From Roseibaca sp. Y0-43 (lineage in GTDB: Bacteria > Pseudomonadota > Alphaproteobacteria > Rhodobacterales > Rhodobacteraceae), in NCBI RefSeq assembly GCF_020667835.1, contig NZ_JAFMPR010000004.1, positions 1 to 64,000 of the forward strand: a stretch of DNA of 64,000 bases, read 5' to 3'. A model generated the notes under the pieces. That model was given only the letters and a program-made list of their open reading frames with translations, did no database searches and was not told where the DNA came from. This document shows positions 57,156 through 64,000 of this stretch, piece after piece. Positions within the stretch are counted from its first letter, which is position 1, and the number at the start of each line of letters is the position of its first letter. The position numbers were made by a program, and so were the translations under genes.

Positions 57156-58180
57156 CACGCACGATCCGTTACCCGTTCGATGCCCCGCCCGACGAGGGCA
57201 CGGCGCAAGAAATTGCGCCCGGCATCTTCTGGGCGCGGATGCCGCTGCCGATGGCGCTGGATCATGTCAATGTCTACGCGCTGGACGATGGCGATGGCTG
57301 GACCGTGTTCGACACGGGCTTCGACACCAAGCGCACGCGCGGTGCATGGGTCAAGCTTTTGGCCGGACCGCTGCGCGGCAAACCCGTAACGCGCGTGATC
57401 GTCAGCCACCACCACCCAGACCATATCGGGCTCGCTGGCTGGTTTCAGGCAGGGGGGGCCGAGCTTGCCACCTCGCGCACCGCATGGCTGTTCGCGCGGA
57501 TGCTGACGCTGGACGATCAAGACCGCCCGCCGCCGGAAACGCTGGCCTTTTGGCGGGGCGCGGGAATGGACCCGGATATTCTGGCCAAGCGCGCCGGTGA
57601 GCGCCCGTTCAACTTCGCCGATGTTGTCGCGCCGCTGCCCTTGGGCTTCAAGCGCCTGTCAGAGGGCGATGTGCTGCGCGCGGGCGGGCGCGACTGGGAC
57701 GTGCGGCTGGGCCAAGGCCACGCGCCCGACCAGATCACGCTTTGGAGTCGCGACTGCAACCTTGTGCTTGGGGCCGACCAGCTTTTGCCGTCGATCTCGC
57801 CCAATCTGGGGGTCTACGCGACCGAACCCATGGCCGACCCGGTGGCGGAATGGATGGACAGTTGCGCCCGGTTCCAGAGTGTCGCGCGACCGGACCATCT
57901 TGTGCTGCCCGGCCACAAGCTGCCCTTCACCGGGTTGCCCTTGCGGCTGCGCCAAAAAATCGACAACCACCATGGTGCGCTTGCCCGGCTGGAGGACTGC
58001 CTGTCGCAGCCCCGCCGCGCCAGCGAGTGCTTTGCACCGCTGTTCAAGCGTCAGATTACCGAAGGCACCTATGGGCTGGCCTTGGTCGAAGCGGTTGCGC
58101 ATCTGAACCATTTGGAGCGCCAAGGCCGCGCCCGGCGCGAGATGGGGCCAGATGGCGCGTGGCTGTGGCGCAGGGTCTAA
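57152..58180 (+). CDS. Metallo-beta-lactamase-fold hydrolase
   Basis: The 342-residue protein has the zinc-binding motif SHHHPDHIG near residue 87, further ligands in GQGHAPDQ (about 190) and GADQLLP (about 207), and the late HKLPFTG. The fold suits thioester or lactone hydrolysis. The GTG start overlaps the stop of the acyl-CoA dehydrogenase gene by 4 bases, so the two enzymes probably act in the same acyl-CoA or fatty-acid route, for example as a thioesterase (inference). Confidence 0.87.
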   Translation: MTRTIRYPFDAPPDEGTAQEIAPGIFWARMPLPMALDHVNVYALDDGDGWTVFDTGFDTKRTRGAWVKLLAGPLRGKPVTRVIVSHHHPDHIGLAGWFQAGGAELATSRTAWLFARMLTLDDQDRPPPETLAFWRGAGMDPDILAKRAGERPFNFADVVAPLPLGFKRLSEGDVLRAGGRDWDVRLGQGHAPDQITLWSRDCNLVLGADQLLPSISPNLGVYATEPMADPVAEWMDSCARFQSVARPDHLVLPGHKLPFTGLPLRLRQKIDNHHGALARLEDCLSQPRRASECFAPLFKRQITEGTYGLALVEAVAHLNHLERQGRARREMGPDGAWLWRRV

Positions 58181-58183
58181 CCG

Positions 58184-58429
58184 TCAGGCGCGGTGCCGGT
58201 TCGACAGACGTGCGTGCAAGGCGTGCACCATCCGGCTGGCGGTGGTTTCACACAACGCCGGGATTACAGCGTGCAGCAAGGCCGCACCGGCGGCCAATGC
58301 CAGCGTCCCGGAAAACCCCAGCGCGAAGCGCATATGCTGGAAATAGCTCTCGTCGACACTGGCCGGGTGGTCGGTGAAAAGCCGTGCAAAGGCAGAACTG
58401 GCGGGCGCTTGCGGGTCGGTGCTGGACAT
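58184..58429 (-). CDS. DUF6356-family small membrane protein
   Basis: The 81-residue protein has the conserved core LFTDHPASVDESYFQHMRFALGFSG followed by one membrane helix (about 35-58). This is the DUF6356 family of alphaproteobacteria, of unknown role, thought to be an inner-membrane capsule- or lipid-associated protein. It is convergent with the metallo-beta-lactamase gene and divergent from the Lrp-family gene. Confidence 0.8.
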   Translation of the reverse strand: MSSTDPQAPASSAFARLFTDHPASVDESYFQHMRFALGFSGTLALAAGAALLHAVIPALCETTASRMVHALHARLSNRHRA

Positions 58430-58481
58430 GGGAACTCCTATGGGTTGATGGCGACGACTTTATCGTGGCGCGACCAAAGCT

Positions 58482-58530
58482 GATCCCAAAGAGTGCTTTC
58501 TTTCGAGTAATTTTGGGATTACATCCCAAA
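58482..58530. promoter_or_regulatory. Lrp-type operator between DUF6356 and lrp-like genes
   Basis: TTTGGGAT-TAC-ATCCCAAA (58512-58530) is a perfect 8-base inverted repeat ending 2 bases before the regulator ATG. A half-site, ATCCCAAA at 58483-58490, lies 40 bases upstream in the same orientation as the second arm. A protein bound here would block translation or transcription of its own gene, as Lrp-family regulators often do. Confidence 0.65.
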
Positions 58531-58532
58531 CT

Positions 58533-58994
58533 ATGACAGATGCTCTGGATGAAATTGATCGCAGGCTGCTGCGTGCCCTGCAAGCCGATGCCACCTTGTC
58601 GATGGACGCGCTGGCGGAACTGGCGGGCCTGTCGCGCAATGCTTGCTGGCGGCGCGTCAAACACCTGGAGCAGACCGGCGTGATCCGCGCGCGCCCAGCC
58701 GTGCTGGACCCAGAGGCGCTGGGCTGCCCGTTGATGGCGGTCGTCCTGATCCGCACCAATGCGCACGACACCCAGTGGCGCGACCGGTTCGAGCGGGCGG
58801 TGAATGCCATGCCGCAGGTGGTCAGCGCCTACCGGATGACCGGCGATCTGGATTACATGCTGCGGGTGCGGGTGGCCGACATGGCTGCCTATGACCAATT
58901 CTACAAGGCGTTGACCGCGCGCGTGCCTGTCTCTGACATTTCCGCCAGCTTCGTGATGGAGTTTCTGAAGGAAACCACGGCCTTGCCGCTTTAG
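58533..58994 (+). CDS. Lrp/AsnC-family transcriptional regulator
   Basis: The 153-residue protein has an N-terminal helix-turn-helix (about 5-60, with DEIDRRLLRALQADATLSMDALAELAGLSRNACWRRVKHLEQTG) and a C-terminal RAM domain for amino-acid binding (about 68-150). The palindrome at its start codon suggests autoregulation. It is divergent from the DUF6356 gene and precedes the cytochrome-oxidase subunit gene. The effector is not known. Confidence 0.9.
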   Translation: MTDALDEIDRRLLRALQADATLSMDALAELAGLSRNACWRRVKHLEQTGVIRARPAVLDPEALGCPLMAVVLIRTNAHDTQWRDRFERAVNAMPQVVSAYRMTGDLDYMLRVRVADMAAYDQFYKALTARVPVSDISASFVMEFLKETTALPL

Positions 58995-59071
58995 GGCGTT
59001 GCAAAAGGGATGACAGCTTCGTGCTGATGGGGTAATCACCAAGAAACGCACGCGAACACGGAGAGTTTGAC

Positions 59072-59206
59072 ATGGCCGAACACGAGCATGGCAAAATGGA
59101 CATCACCACCCAGCAAAAGACCTTTGACGGGTTCATGCGCATGGTGACATGGGGTGCTGCGATCAGCATCGGCACCTTGATCTTCATCGCCCTCGTCAAC
59201 GGCTGA
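59072..59206 (+). CDS. aa3-type cytochrome c oxidase subunit IV
   Basis: A 44-residue protein encoded by an ATG-started frame with GGAGAG 8-13 bases upstream. It has a polar, His-containing N terminus (MAEHEHGKMDITTQQKTF) and one membrane helix (about 26-42), as in the small bacterial subunit IV of aa3 oxidase (CoxIV_2). This subunit wraps the outside of the oxidase core. The frame is too short for usual gene-length cutoffs and is easy to miss. Confidence 0.85.
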   Translation: MAEHEHGKMDITTQQKTFDGFMRMVTWGAAISIGTLIFIALVNG

Positions 59207-59235
59207 CGCGTCACGCCTTTCAAGCAGGATCGGTC

Positions 59236-59871
59236 ATGCAAGCAATGATTCCCCGGCAAAGCCTGCCGTGGCTGCGCGCCTTCGTGCTTATGGTGGTGGC
59301 CGCCTTCACGCTGGCGGCTTGTGCCGGCGAACGCGTCTGGGCGCCTGATGCGGCAGTTCAGGCGGCGCGTTACGTGCATGGCGGGCGGCCAGAGCTGACG
59401 GTCGTGACGATCATGAACTATCGCTCCAAGCGGGGGGACCATACGGCTTTGTTCATCAATGCCGATGAGCGCGTGCTGTTTGACCCCGCCGGTAGCTGGA
59501 AACTGCCCGAGGTGCCCGAGCGCAACGATCTGCATTACGGGATGACCCCACGCATTGGCGCGTCGTTCTACCTGAGCCACACGCGAGAGACCCATTACTC
59601 GGTCATCCAGCGTATTCCGGTGTCCATGGAAACGGCCCTGCGCGCCAAGGCACTGGCTGCCGCGGCGGGTCCGGTGCCGCCCGCGCAATGTGCCGTGTCG
59701 ACAATACGTATCTTGCGTGAATTGCCGGGGTTCGAGAACCTGCGCTCCAGCTATTACCCGCACAAGCTGATGGAACAGATCGCGCAGATGCCGGGTGTCA
59801 TCACGCATGAGCTGCATTACGACGCCCCCGACCTGCAACGGCAGGTTTACGGTGTGCAGGCACCGCTTTAG
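59236..59871 (+). CDS. Lipoprotein with a possible His...Cys hydrolase fold
   Basis: The 211-residue protein has a signal peptide ending in the lipobox LAAC (C29), so it is probably membrane-anchored. Its single conserved-looking His lies in RGDHTALFINADERVLFDPAG (H69), and a Cys in PPAQCAVSTIRILRELPG (C152), with aromatic residues around both. The order His-then-Cys is that of circularly permuted NlpC/P60 or LRAT-like hydrolases. That is an inference from pattern only; I know no family name. The ATG at 59236 begins the signal peptide; a second ATG three codons later is also possible. Confidence 0.7.
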   Translation: MQAMIPRQSLPWLRAFVLMVVAAFTLAACAGERVWAPDAAVQAARYVHGGRPELTVVTIMNYRSKRGDHTALFINADERVLFDPAGSWKLPEVPERNDLHYGMTPRIGASFYLSHTRETHYSVIQRIPVSMETALRAKALAAAAGPVPPAQCAVSTIRILRELPGFENLRSSYYPHKLMEQIAQMPGVITHELHYDAPDLQRQVYGVQAPL

Positions 59872-59903
59872 GGGCGGCACCTGCCTTTGCCAAAGCGCAC
59901 GCG

Positions 59904-61295
59904 TCAGGCCGCGACCATCATCCCTTCGCGGTGCAGATGTGCGAGTGTCTGGTCCAGCGTCTTGGTGGCGCGGGCGATCAGTTCGTCAATATCGGTCGGG
60001 CTAATTACCAAGGGCGGCGCGATAATCATGCGGTCGCCGACATGGCGCATGACCAGATTGTTGCCGAAAGAATATTCGCGGCAGATATAGCCCGCCGTCC
60101 CCGCGTCGGCCTTGAACGCCGCGCGGCGGGTCTTGTCTGGCGTCAGGGCAAGGCTTGCCATCATGCCGCGGCTGACGGCCTCGCCCACCAGAGGGTGATC
60201 GGCCAATCGCGCCCAGGCCTGCGCCAGATAGGGCGCAGTTTCATTGCGAACGCGGGTGATGATTGCTTCCTCGTCCAGAATGCGCAGGTTTTCAAGCGCT
60301 ACCGCCGCAGCAACCGGGTGGCCTGAATAGGTATAGCCGTGGTTGAATTCATCCTGTGCGATGGTGTTGGCCACTTCATCGCAGACGATCGACCCGCCGA
60401 TGGGCTGGTAGCCCGACGACAGCCCCTTGGCGATGGTCATCACATGCGGGCGGATGCCGTAGCTTTGCGACCCGAACCAATGGCCTAGGCGGCCAAAGCC
60501 GGTGATGACCTCATCCGCGATCAGAAGAATGCCGTATTGGTCGACGATCCGCTGCACTTCGGGCCAATAGCTGTCGGGAGGAATAATCACGCCGCCCGCG
60601 CCTTGCACTGGCTCTGCGATGAAGGCCGCGACGTTTTCCGGCCCCAGTTCAAGGATCTTTTTTTCCAGCAGACGCGCGCGGGTGATGCCGAATTCCTCCG
60701 GCGTCATCTCGCCACCTTCGCCCCACCAATAGGGCTGGTCGATATGCACGATGCCGGGAATGGGCAGCCCGCCCTGCGCGTGCATCGCCGCCATACCGCC
60801 AAGCGACCCGCCACCCATGGTGGACCCGTGATAGCCATTGCGCCGCGCGATGATGGTGGTGCGCTTTGGCTGGCCCTTCAGCGCCCAATATTGGCGCACA
60901 AGGCGAATATTGGTGTCGTTGGCCTCTGACCCGGAGCCTGCGAAGAATACATGGTTCAGATCGCCCGGCGCCAGTTCGGCCAGCCGCGCGGCCAAGGTCA
61001 GGGCCGGCACATGGCTGGTCTGGAAAAACGTGTTGTAGAAGGGCAATTCGCGCATCTGGCGCGCGGCGGCTTCGGCCAGTTCCTCGCGCCCGTAGCCGAT
61101 ATTGACGCACCACAGCCCTGCCATGCCGTCGATCAGTTCCTCGCCATTGCTGTCGGTCAGGCGCACGCCCTGCGCGCGGGTGATGATCCGCGCGCCCTTT
61201 TTGCCCAAGGCGCCATTGGCGGTAAACGGGTGCATGTGATGGGCCGCGTCCAGCGCCTGCAACTCGGCGGTGGGCAGCGTGTTTGTCAGCGACAT
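59904..61295 (-). CDS. Class III (omega-type) aminotransferase
   Basis: The 463-residue PLP enzyme has the glycine-rich phosphate loop FFAGSGSEANDTNIRLVRQYW near residue 115 and the PLP lysine in TIAKGLSSGYQPIGG (about 287), with the Asp in LIADEVITGFGRLG. It resembles putrescine/beta-alanine/taurine-pyruvate aminotransferases; the amine donor is uncertain. GGAGC lies 8 bases before the ATG at 61295, and two earlier in-frame ATGs lack such a site. Confidence 0.9.
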   Translation of the reverse strand: MSLTNTLPTAELQALDAAHHMHPFTANGALGKKGARIITRAQGVRLTDSNGEELIDGMAGLWCVNIGYGREELAEAAARQMRELPFYNTFFQTSHVPALTLAARLAELAPGDLNHVFFAGSGSEANDTNIRLVRQYWALKGQPKRTTIIARRNGYHGSTMGGGSLGGMAAMHAQGGLPIPGIVHIDQPYWWGEGGEMTPEEFGITRARLLEKKILELGPENVAAFIAEPVQGAGGVIIPPDSYWPEVQRIVDQYGILLIADEVITGFGRLGHWFGSQSYGIRPHVMTIAKGLSSGYQPIGGSIVCDEVANTIAQDEFNHGYTYSGHPVAAAVALENLRILDEEAIITRVRNETAPYLAQAWARLADHPLVGEAVSRGMMASLALTPDKTRRAAFKADAGTAGYICREYSFGNNLVMRHVGDRMIIAPPLVISPTDIDELIARATKTLDQTLAHLHREGMMVAA

Positions 61296-61437
61296 GTCGT
61301 GCTCCGTGAAATCAGTCTGGCGCAGCATAGAAGCGGCGTTTGCGGGGTCAAGCGATGGCGTGCTGCTTCGCCGTGACCCAAGCGCTTGCACCGCTGGGCC
61401 CATGCCCGGCGGTGCGCCATCTTGGCCCTTGGCCGCG

Positions 61438-62661
61438 TCAGAAAAACGCCTGAAGCCCGGTTTGCGCCCGGCCCAGGATCAGCGCGTGCACGTCATGCGT
61501 GCCTTCATATGTGTTGACCGTTTCAAGGTTCACCATGTGGCGCATGACTTGGTAGTCCTCGGAAATGCCGTTGCCGCCATGCATATCGCGGGCGTGGCGC
61601 GCGACGTCCAGCGCCTTGCCGCAGTTGTTGCGCTTGATGAGCGAGATCATCTCGGGCGCGGCATCGGCTGCGTCCATCAGGCGGCCCACTTGCAGCGCGG
61701 CTTGCAGGCCAAGCGCGATTTCCGTTTGCATATCGGCCAGTTTCTTCTGGAACAGTTGCGTGCCCGCGAGCGGCTTGTCGAATTGCTTGCGGTCCAGACC
61801 GTATTGGCGCGCGGCGTGCCAGCAGAATTCGGCAGCCCCCATCACGCCCCATGCAATGCCATAGCGCGCGCGGTTCAAACAGCCGAACGGGCCTTTCAAG
61901 CCCTCGACATATGGCAGAAGCGCGTCTTCGCCCACCTCGACCCCGTCCATCACGATCTCGCCGGTGGTCGAGGCGCGCAAGCTCAGCTTGCCCGCGATCT
62001 TGGGCGCGCTCAGCCCCTTCATACCTTTTTCCAGCACGAAACCGCGAATGCGCCCGCCATGCGCGTCGGACTTGGCCCAGATGACGAACACATCGGCAAA
62101 AGGCGCGTTCGAGATCCACATCTTGGACCCGGTCAGCTTGTAGCCGTTGGCGGTCTTCTCGGCGCGGGTTTTCATGCCGGCGGGGTCAGACCCGGCATCG
62201 GGTTCGGTCAGCCCGAAACACCCAATCAGCTTGCCCGAACACAGGCCCGGCAGGTATTTCTGGCGCTGCTCTTCGCTGCCATAGGCATAGATCGGATAGA
62301 TCACGAGCGAGGATTGCACCGACATCATGCTGCGATAGCCCGAATCGACGCGCTCGATTTCGCGCGCGATCAGCCCGTAGGTCACGTAATTCGCGCCCAA
62401 GCCGCCATATTCCTCGGGAAGGGTCGCGCCTAGCAGACCCGCGTCGCCCATCAGCGGGAACAGCTCTGGCGCGGCAGTCTCTTCGCGGTAGGCGTCGATC
62501 ACGCGTGGTTGCAGCGTGGATTGTGCGAATTCCTGCGCGGCATCGCGCAACATGCGCTCGTCCTCGGACAATTGGCGCTCCAGCCGCAAGGGGTCATCCC
62601 AGCTAAAGCTGCCAAGTTCGGCGGCGTCTTTGGCTTTCAGGGCGGGCTTGTCCAAGGGCAT
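61438..62661 (-). CDS. gcdH: Glutaryl-CoA dehydrogenase
   Basis: The 407-residue acyl-CoA dehydrogenase oxidises and decarboxylates glutaryl-CoA to crotonyl-CoA in lysine and tryptophan breakdown. Family signs are the N-terminal [17 protein letters not shown], the FAD motif [17 protein letters not shown] near 155 and the catalytic Glu in [17 protein letters not shown] near 390. GGAGG favours the second of two adjacent ATGs (62661). A divergent LysR gene with a symmetrical operator between them fits the usual gcdH control. Confidence 0.93.
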   Translation of the reverse strand: MPLDKPALKAKDAAELGSFSWDDPLRLERQLSEDERMLRDAAQEFAQSTLQPRVIDAYREETAAPELFPLMGDAGLLGATLPEEYGGLGANYVTYGLIAREIERVDSGYRSMMSVQSSLVIYPIYAYGSEEQRQKYLPGLCSGKLIGCFGLTEPDAGSDPAGMKTRAEKTANGYKLTGSKMWISNAPFADVFVIWAKSDAHGGRIRGFVLEKGMKGLSAPKIAGKLSLRASTTGEIVMDGVEVGEDALLPYVEGLKGPFGCLNRARYGIAWGVMGAAEFCWHAARQYGLDRKQFDKPLAGTQLFQKKLADMQTEIALGLQAALQVGRLMDAADAAPEMISLIKRNNCGKALDVARHARDMHGGNGISEDYQVMRHMVNLETVNTYEGTHDVHALILGRAQTGLQAFF

Positions 62662-62742
62662 CATGTCCTCCAGTATCAGGCGATTTCCGCATGTCTTAGC
62701 TTGCATGGGCACAATGATAAAAGGATAATTCTGAAAACGCTC

Positions 62743-62757
62743 ATTCCAAAATGGAAT
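62743..62757. promoter_or_regulatory. LysR-type operator between gcdH and its regulator
   Basis: ATTCCA-AAA-TGGAAT is a perfect inverted repeat and contains the T-N11-A pattern typical of LysR regulators. It lies 5 bases before the regulator start and about 82 bases from the gcdH start, so it can serve for autoregulation and for control of gcdH. Confidence 0.7.
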
Positions 62758-62761
62758 ACAT

Positions 62762-63649
62762 ATGTCCCTGCCGCGTCGCGACCTGCCCAGCACCGCCAGC
62801 CTGCAAGCCTATGAGGCCGTGGCACGCCTTGGCAGCTTTACCGCCGCCGCGCAGGAATTGGCACTGACGCAATCGGCGGTGTCGCGCCAAGTGGCGGCGC
62901 TGGAGCGGCAGTTGGGCGTCACGCTGTTACAACGCGGCCCAAGAGAGGTCGTGCCGACCCCGGAAGGGGCCGAATACGCCACCGCCGCGCGCGCGGCATT
63001 GGGGCAGTTGCAGCGCGCGGGCTTGGCCTTGCAGGCCAGCCCGAACCAGTTGACGCTTGCCATTCTGCCCACTTTCGGCACCCGTTGGCTGATGCCGCGC
63101 CTACCGCGCTTCTTGCGCAACCACCCCGACATTACCGTGCATTTCACCACGCGCATCGGCCAGTTCGACCTGGCCGCCGAGGGGCTGGCCGCCGCCATCC
63201 ATGCCGGCCGCGCCGGTTGGCCGGGGACAAAAGCCACGCTCTTGTTCGAGGACCGGGTGCAGCCTTGCGCCGCGCCCGCACTCGCGCCGCTCAGCCTCTT
63301 GCAGATTGCTCGAAGCCCGCGCTTGTCACTGGCCAGCCGTCCGCGCGAATGGGCGGATTGGTGCGCGGCACAAGGCTTGCCCGACCCCGGCCCGGCGCAG
63401 ATGGTGTTCGAACATGTCTCGACCATGGCGCAGGCCTGTATCGCGGGGCTTGGCGTGGCGCTTCTGCCGGGGTTCCTGTTCCAGCCCGAACTCGCGCGCG
63501 GCGAAGTTGTGCCGCTTGGTGCGCCATGGGCCAATGGCGGCGGCTACTGGCTGATGACGCCGGACACCGCGCGCCCCAACCCCGCGACCGATGCCTTTCG
63601 CGACTGGCTGCTGACAGAGGTTGCGCGCGGTGACGGGGCTTTCGCCTGA
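62762..63649 (+). CDS. LysR-family transcriptional regulator, probably of gcdH
   Basis: The 295-residue protein has a winged helix (about 5-65, [27 protein letters not shown]) and a periplasmic-binding-like effector domain from about residue 92, with [19 protein letters not shown] near 225. Its divergent position beside gcdH suggests it is the glutarate/glutaryl-CoA regulator (GcdR type); related GcvA-like regulators exist, so this is inference from context. The ATG follows the palindrome directly. Confidence 0.88.
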   Translation: MSLPRRDLPSTASLQAYEAVARLGSFTAAAQELALTQSAVSRQVAALERQLGVTLLQRGPREVVPTPEGAEYATAARAALGQLQRAGLALQASPNQLTLAILPTFGTRWLMPRLPRFLRNHPDITVHFTTRIGQFDLAAEGLAAAIHAGRAGWPGTKATLLFEDRVQPCAAPALAPLSLLQIARSPRLSLASRPREWADWCAAQGLPDPGPAQMVFEHVSTMAQACIAGLGVALLPGFLFQPELARGEVVPLGAPWANGGGYWLMTPDTARPNPATDAFRDWLLTEVARGDGAFA

Positions 63650-63696
63650 CCCCTGGGCTTGGTAAGCTGGTGCATTCCCGTCCCAAGGTAGCCCAG

Positions 63697-64000
63697 ATGA
63701 CCGCGCCCTTGCTTCCCGCGTCAAAGGATCATGCGAAAACCCGCGTCACCCTTGTGGGCGCGCTGGTCAACGTGGTGCTGTCCGCAGCGAAAATCGCGGC
63801 CGGGCTTGTTCTGGCCAGCCCGGCGCTGGTGGCGGATGGGGTGCATTCGCTGTCGGACCTTGTGTCGGATGTGCTGGTCCTGTGGGCATTGCGGCATTCG
63901 CACCTTGCCCCGGACGAAGACCACCCCTACGGCCATGGCCGGTTTGAAACTCTGGCCACGCTGGCGCTGTCGGCGGTTCTGTTGCTGACGGGACTTGGCA
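63697..64000 (+). CDS. Cation diffusion facilitator family transporter (3' end outside window)
   Basis: The first 101 residues are present, then the window ends. Helices begin at about residue 18 (TLVGALVNVVLSAAKIAAGLVL), and the first metal-binding motif LVADGVHSLSDLVSD (H and D ligands) and the cytoplasmic HPYGHGRFETLATL are typical of CDF proton antiporters exporting zinc, iron or other divalent metals. The specificity cannot be read from this fragment. Confidence 0.9.
   Translation, partial: MTAPLLPASKDHAKTRVTLVGALVNVVLSAAKIAAGLVLASPALVADGVHSLSDLVSDVLVLWALRHSHLAPDEDHPYGHGRFETLATLALSAVLLLTGLG

Overview
The window looks like chromosomal DNA of a GC-rich alphaproteobacterium of the Rhodobacterales (Rhodobacter/Roseobacter group). 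The evidence is the ChpT-type phosphotransferase, the NDUFS4-like complex I subunit, ornithine-lipid genes olsB-olsA, a small aa3-type cytochrome oxidase subunit IV, a GTTC-N7-GTTC LexA box and an FzlA-like protein. Most of the window is densely packed, with 4-base stop/start overlaps inside operons and many GTG or TTG starts. The species is not identified.

Left part (1-19.4 kb). The left edge holds two paralogous small exported proteins, one fused at its C terminus to an HGGxSTG tail, beside a stretch with no convincing gene. Next is a carboxylate-use locus: a GntR regulator divergent from an FAH-family hydrolase, a TctC binding protein and a fused TctA-TctB permease. A thiamine-precursor operon (ykoF, permease, ATPase, binding protein) follows, led by a TPP riboswitch. 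Then come glpR-glpD and a short LOV photoreceptor. A metal-stress locus has a bufferin operon (bufA-bufB-bufC-doxX) divergent from an ECF sigma factor and its NrsF-type membrane anti-sigma. An FzlA-like protein, mtgA and uppP are cell-envelope genes.

Middle (19.4-44 kb). gltD-gltB (glutamate synthase) lies behind two copies of a palindrome, GTCAG-N5-CTGAC. Then come a glycine-zipper lipoprotein, chpT overlapping head to head with a DUF3553 gene, olsB-olsA, an FMN reductase, a ThDP enzyme, a GAPDH and mfd. A compact curli-like set follows (csgA-like, csgH-like, csgB-like), with no csgE/F/G in the window, then an MsbA-like ABC exporter. A lone SOS-type imuB diverges from accA, followed by rmuC and tRNA-Gly(CCC).

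Right part (44-64 kb). This holds a GT90 glycosyltransferase, a complete Dpp/Opp-type transporter operon, an NDUFS4-like subunit, a GT4 glycosyltransferase, dapD, a LOG protein, a Sua5/YrdC protein and a DmdC-like acyl-CoA dehydrogenase overlapping a metallo-beta-lactamase-fold gene. After these come an Lrp-family regulator with a palindrome at its start codon, a 44-residue cytochrome oxidase subunit, a lipoprotein with a possible His/Cys hydrolase fold, a class III aminotransferase, gcdH with a divergent LysR regulator, and a cation diffusion facilitator cut by the window end.

The most notable systems are the SigF/NrsF-bufferin locus, the perfectly 11-residue-periodic, His/Arg-rich curli-like operon without secretion genes, the stand-alone SOS imuB, and several well-formed operator palindromes whose regulators are not proven.
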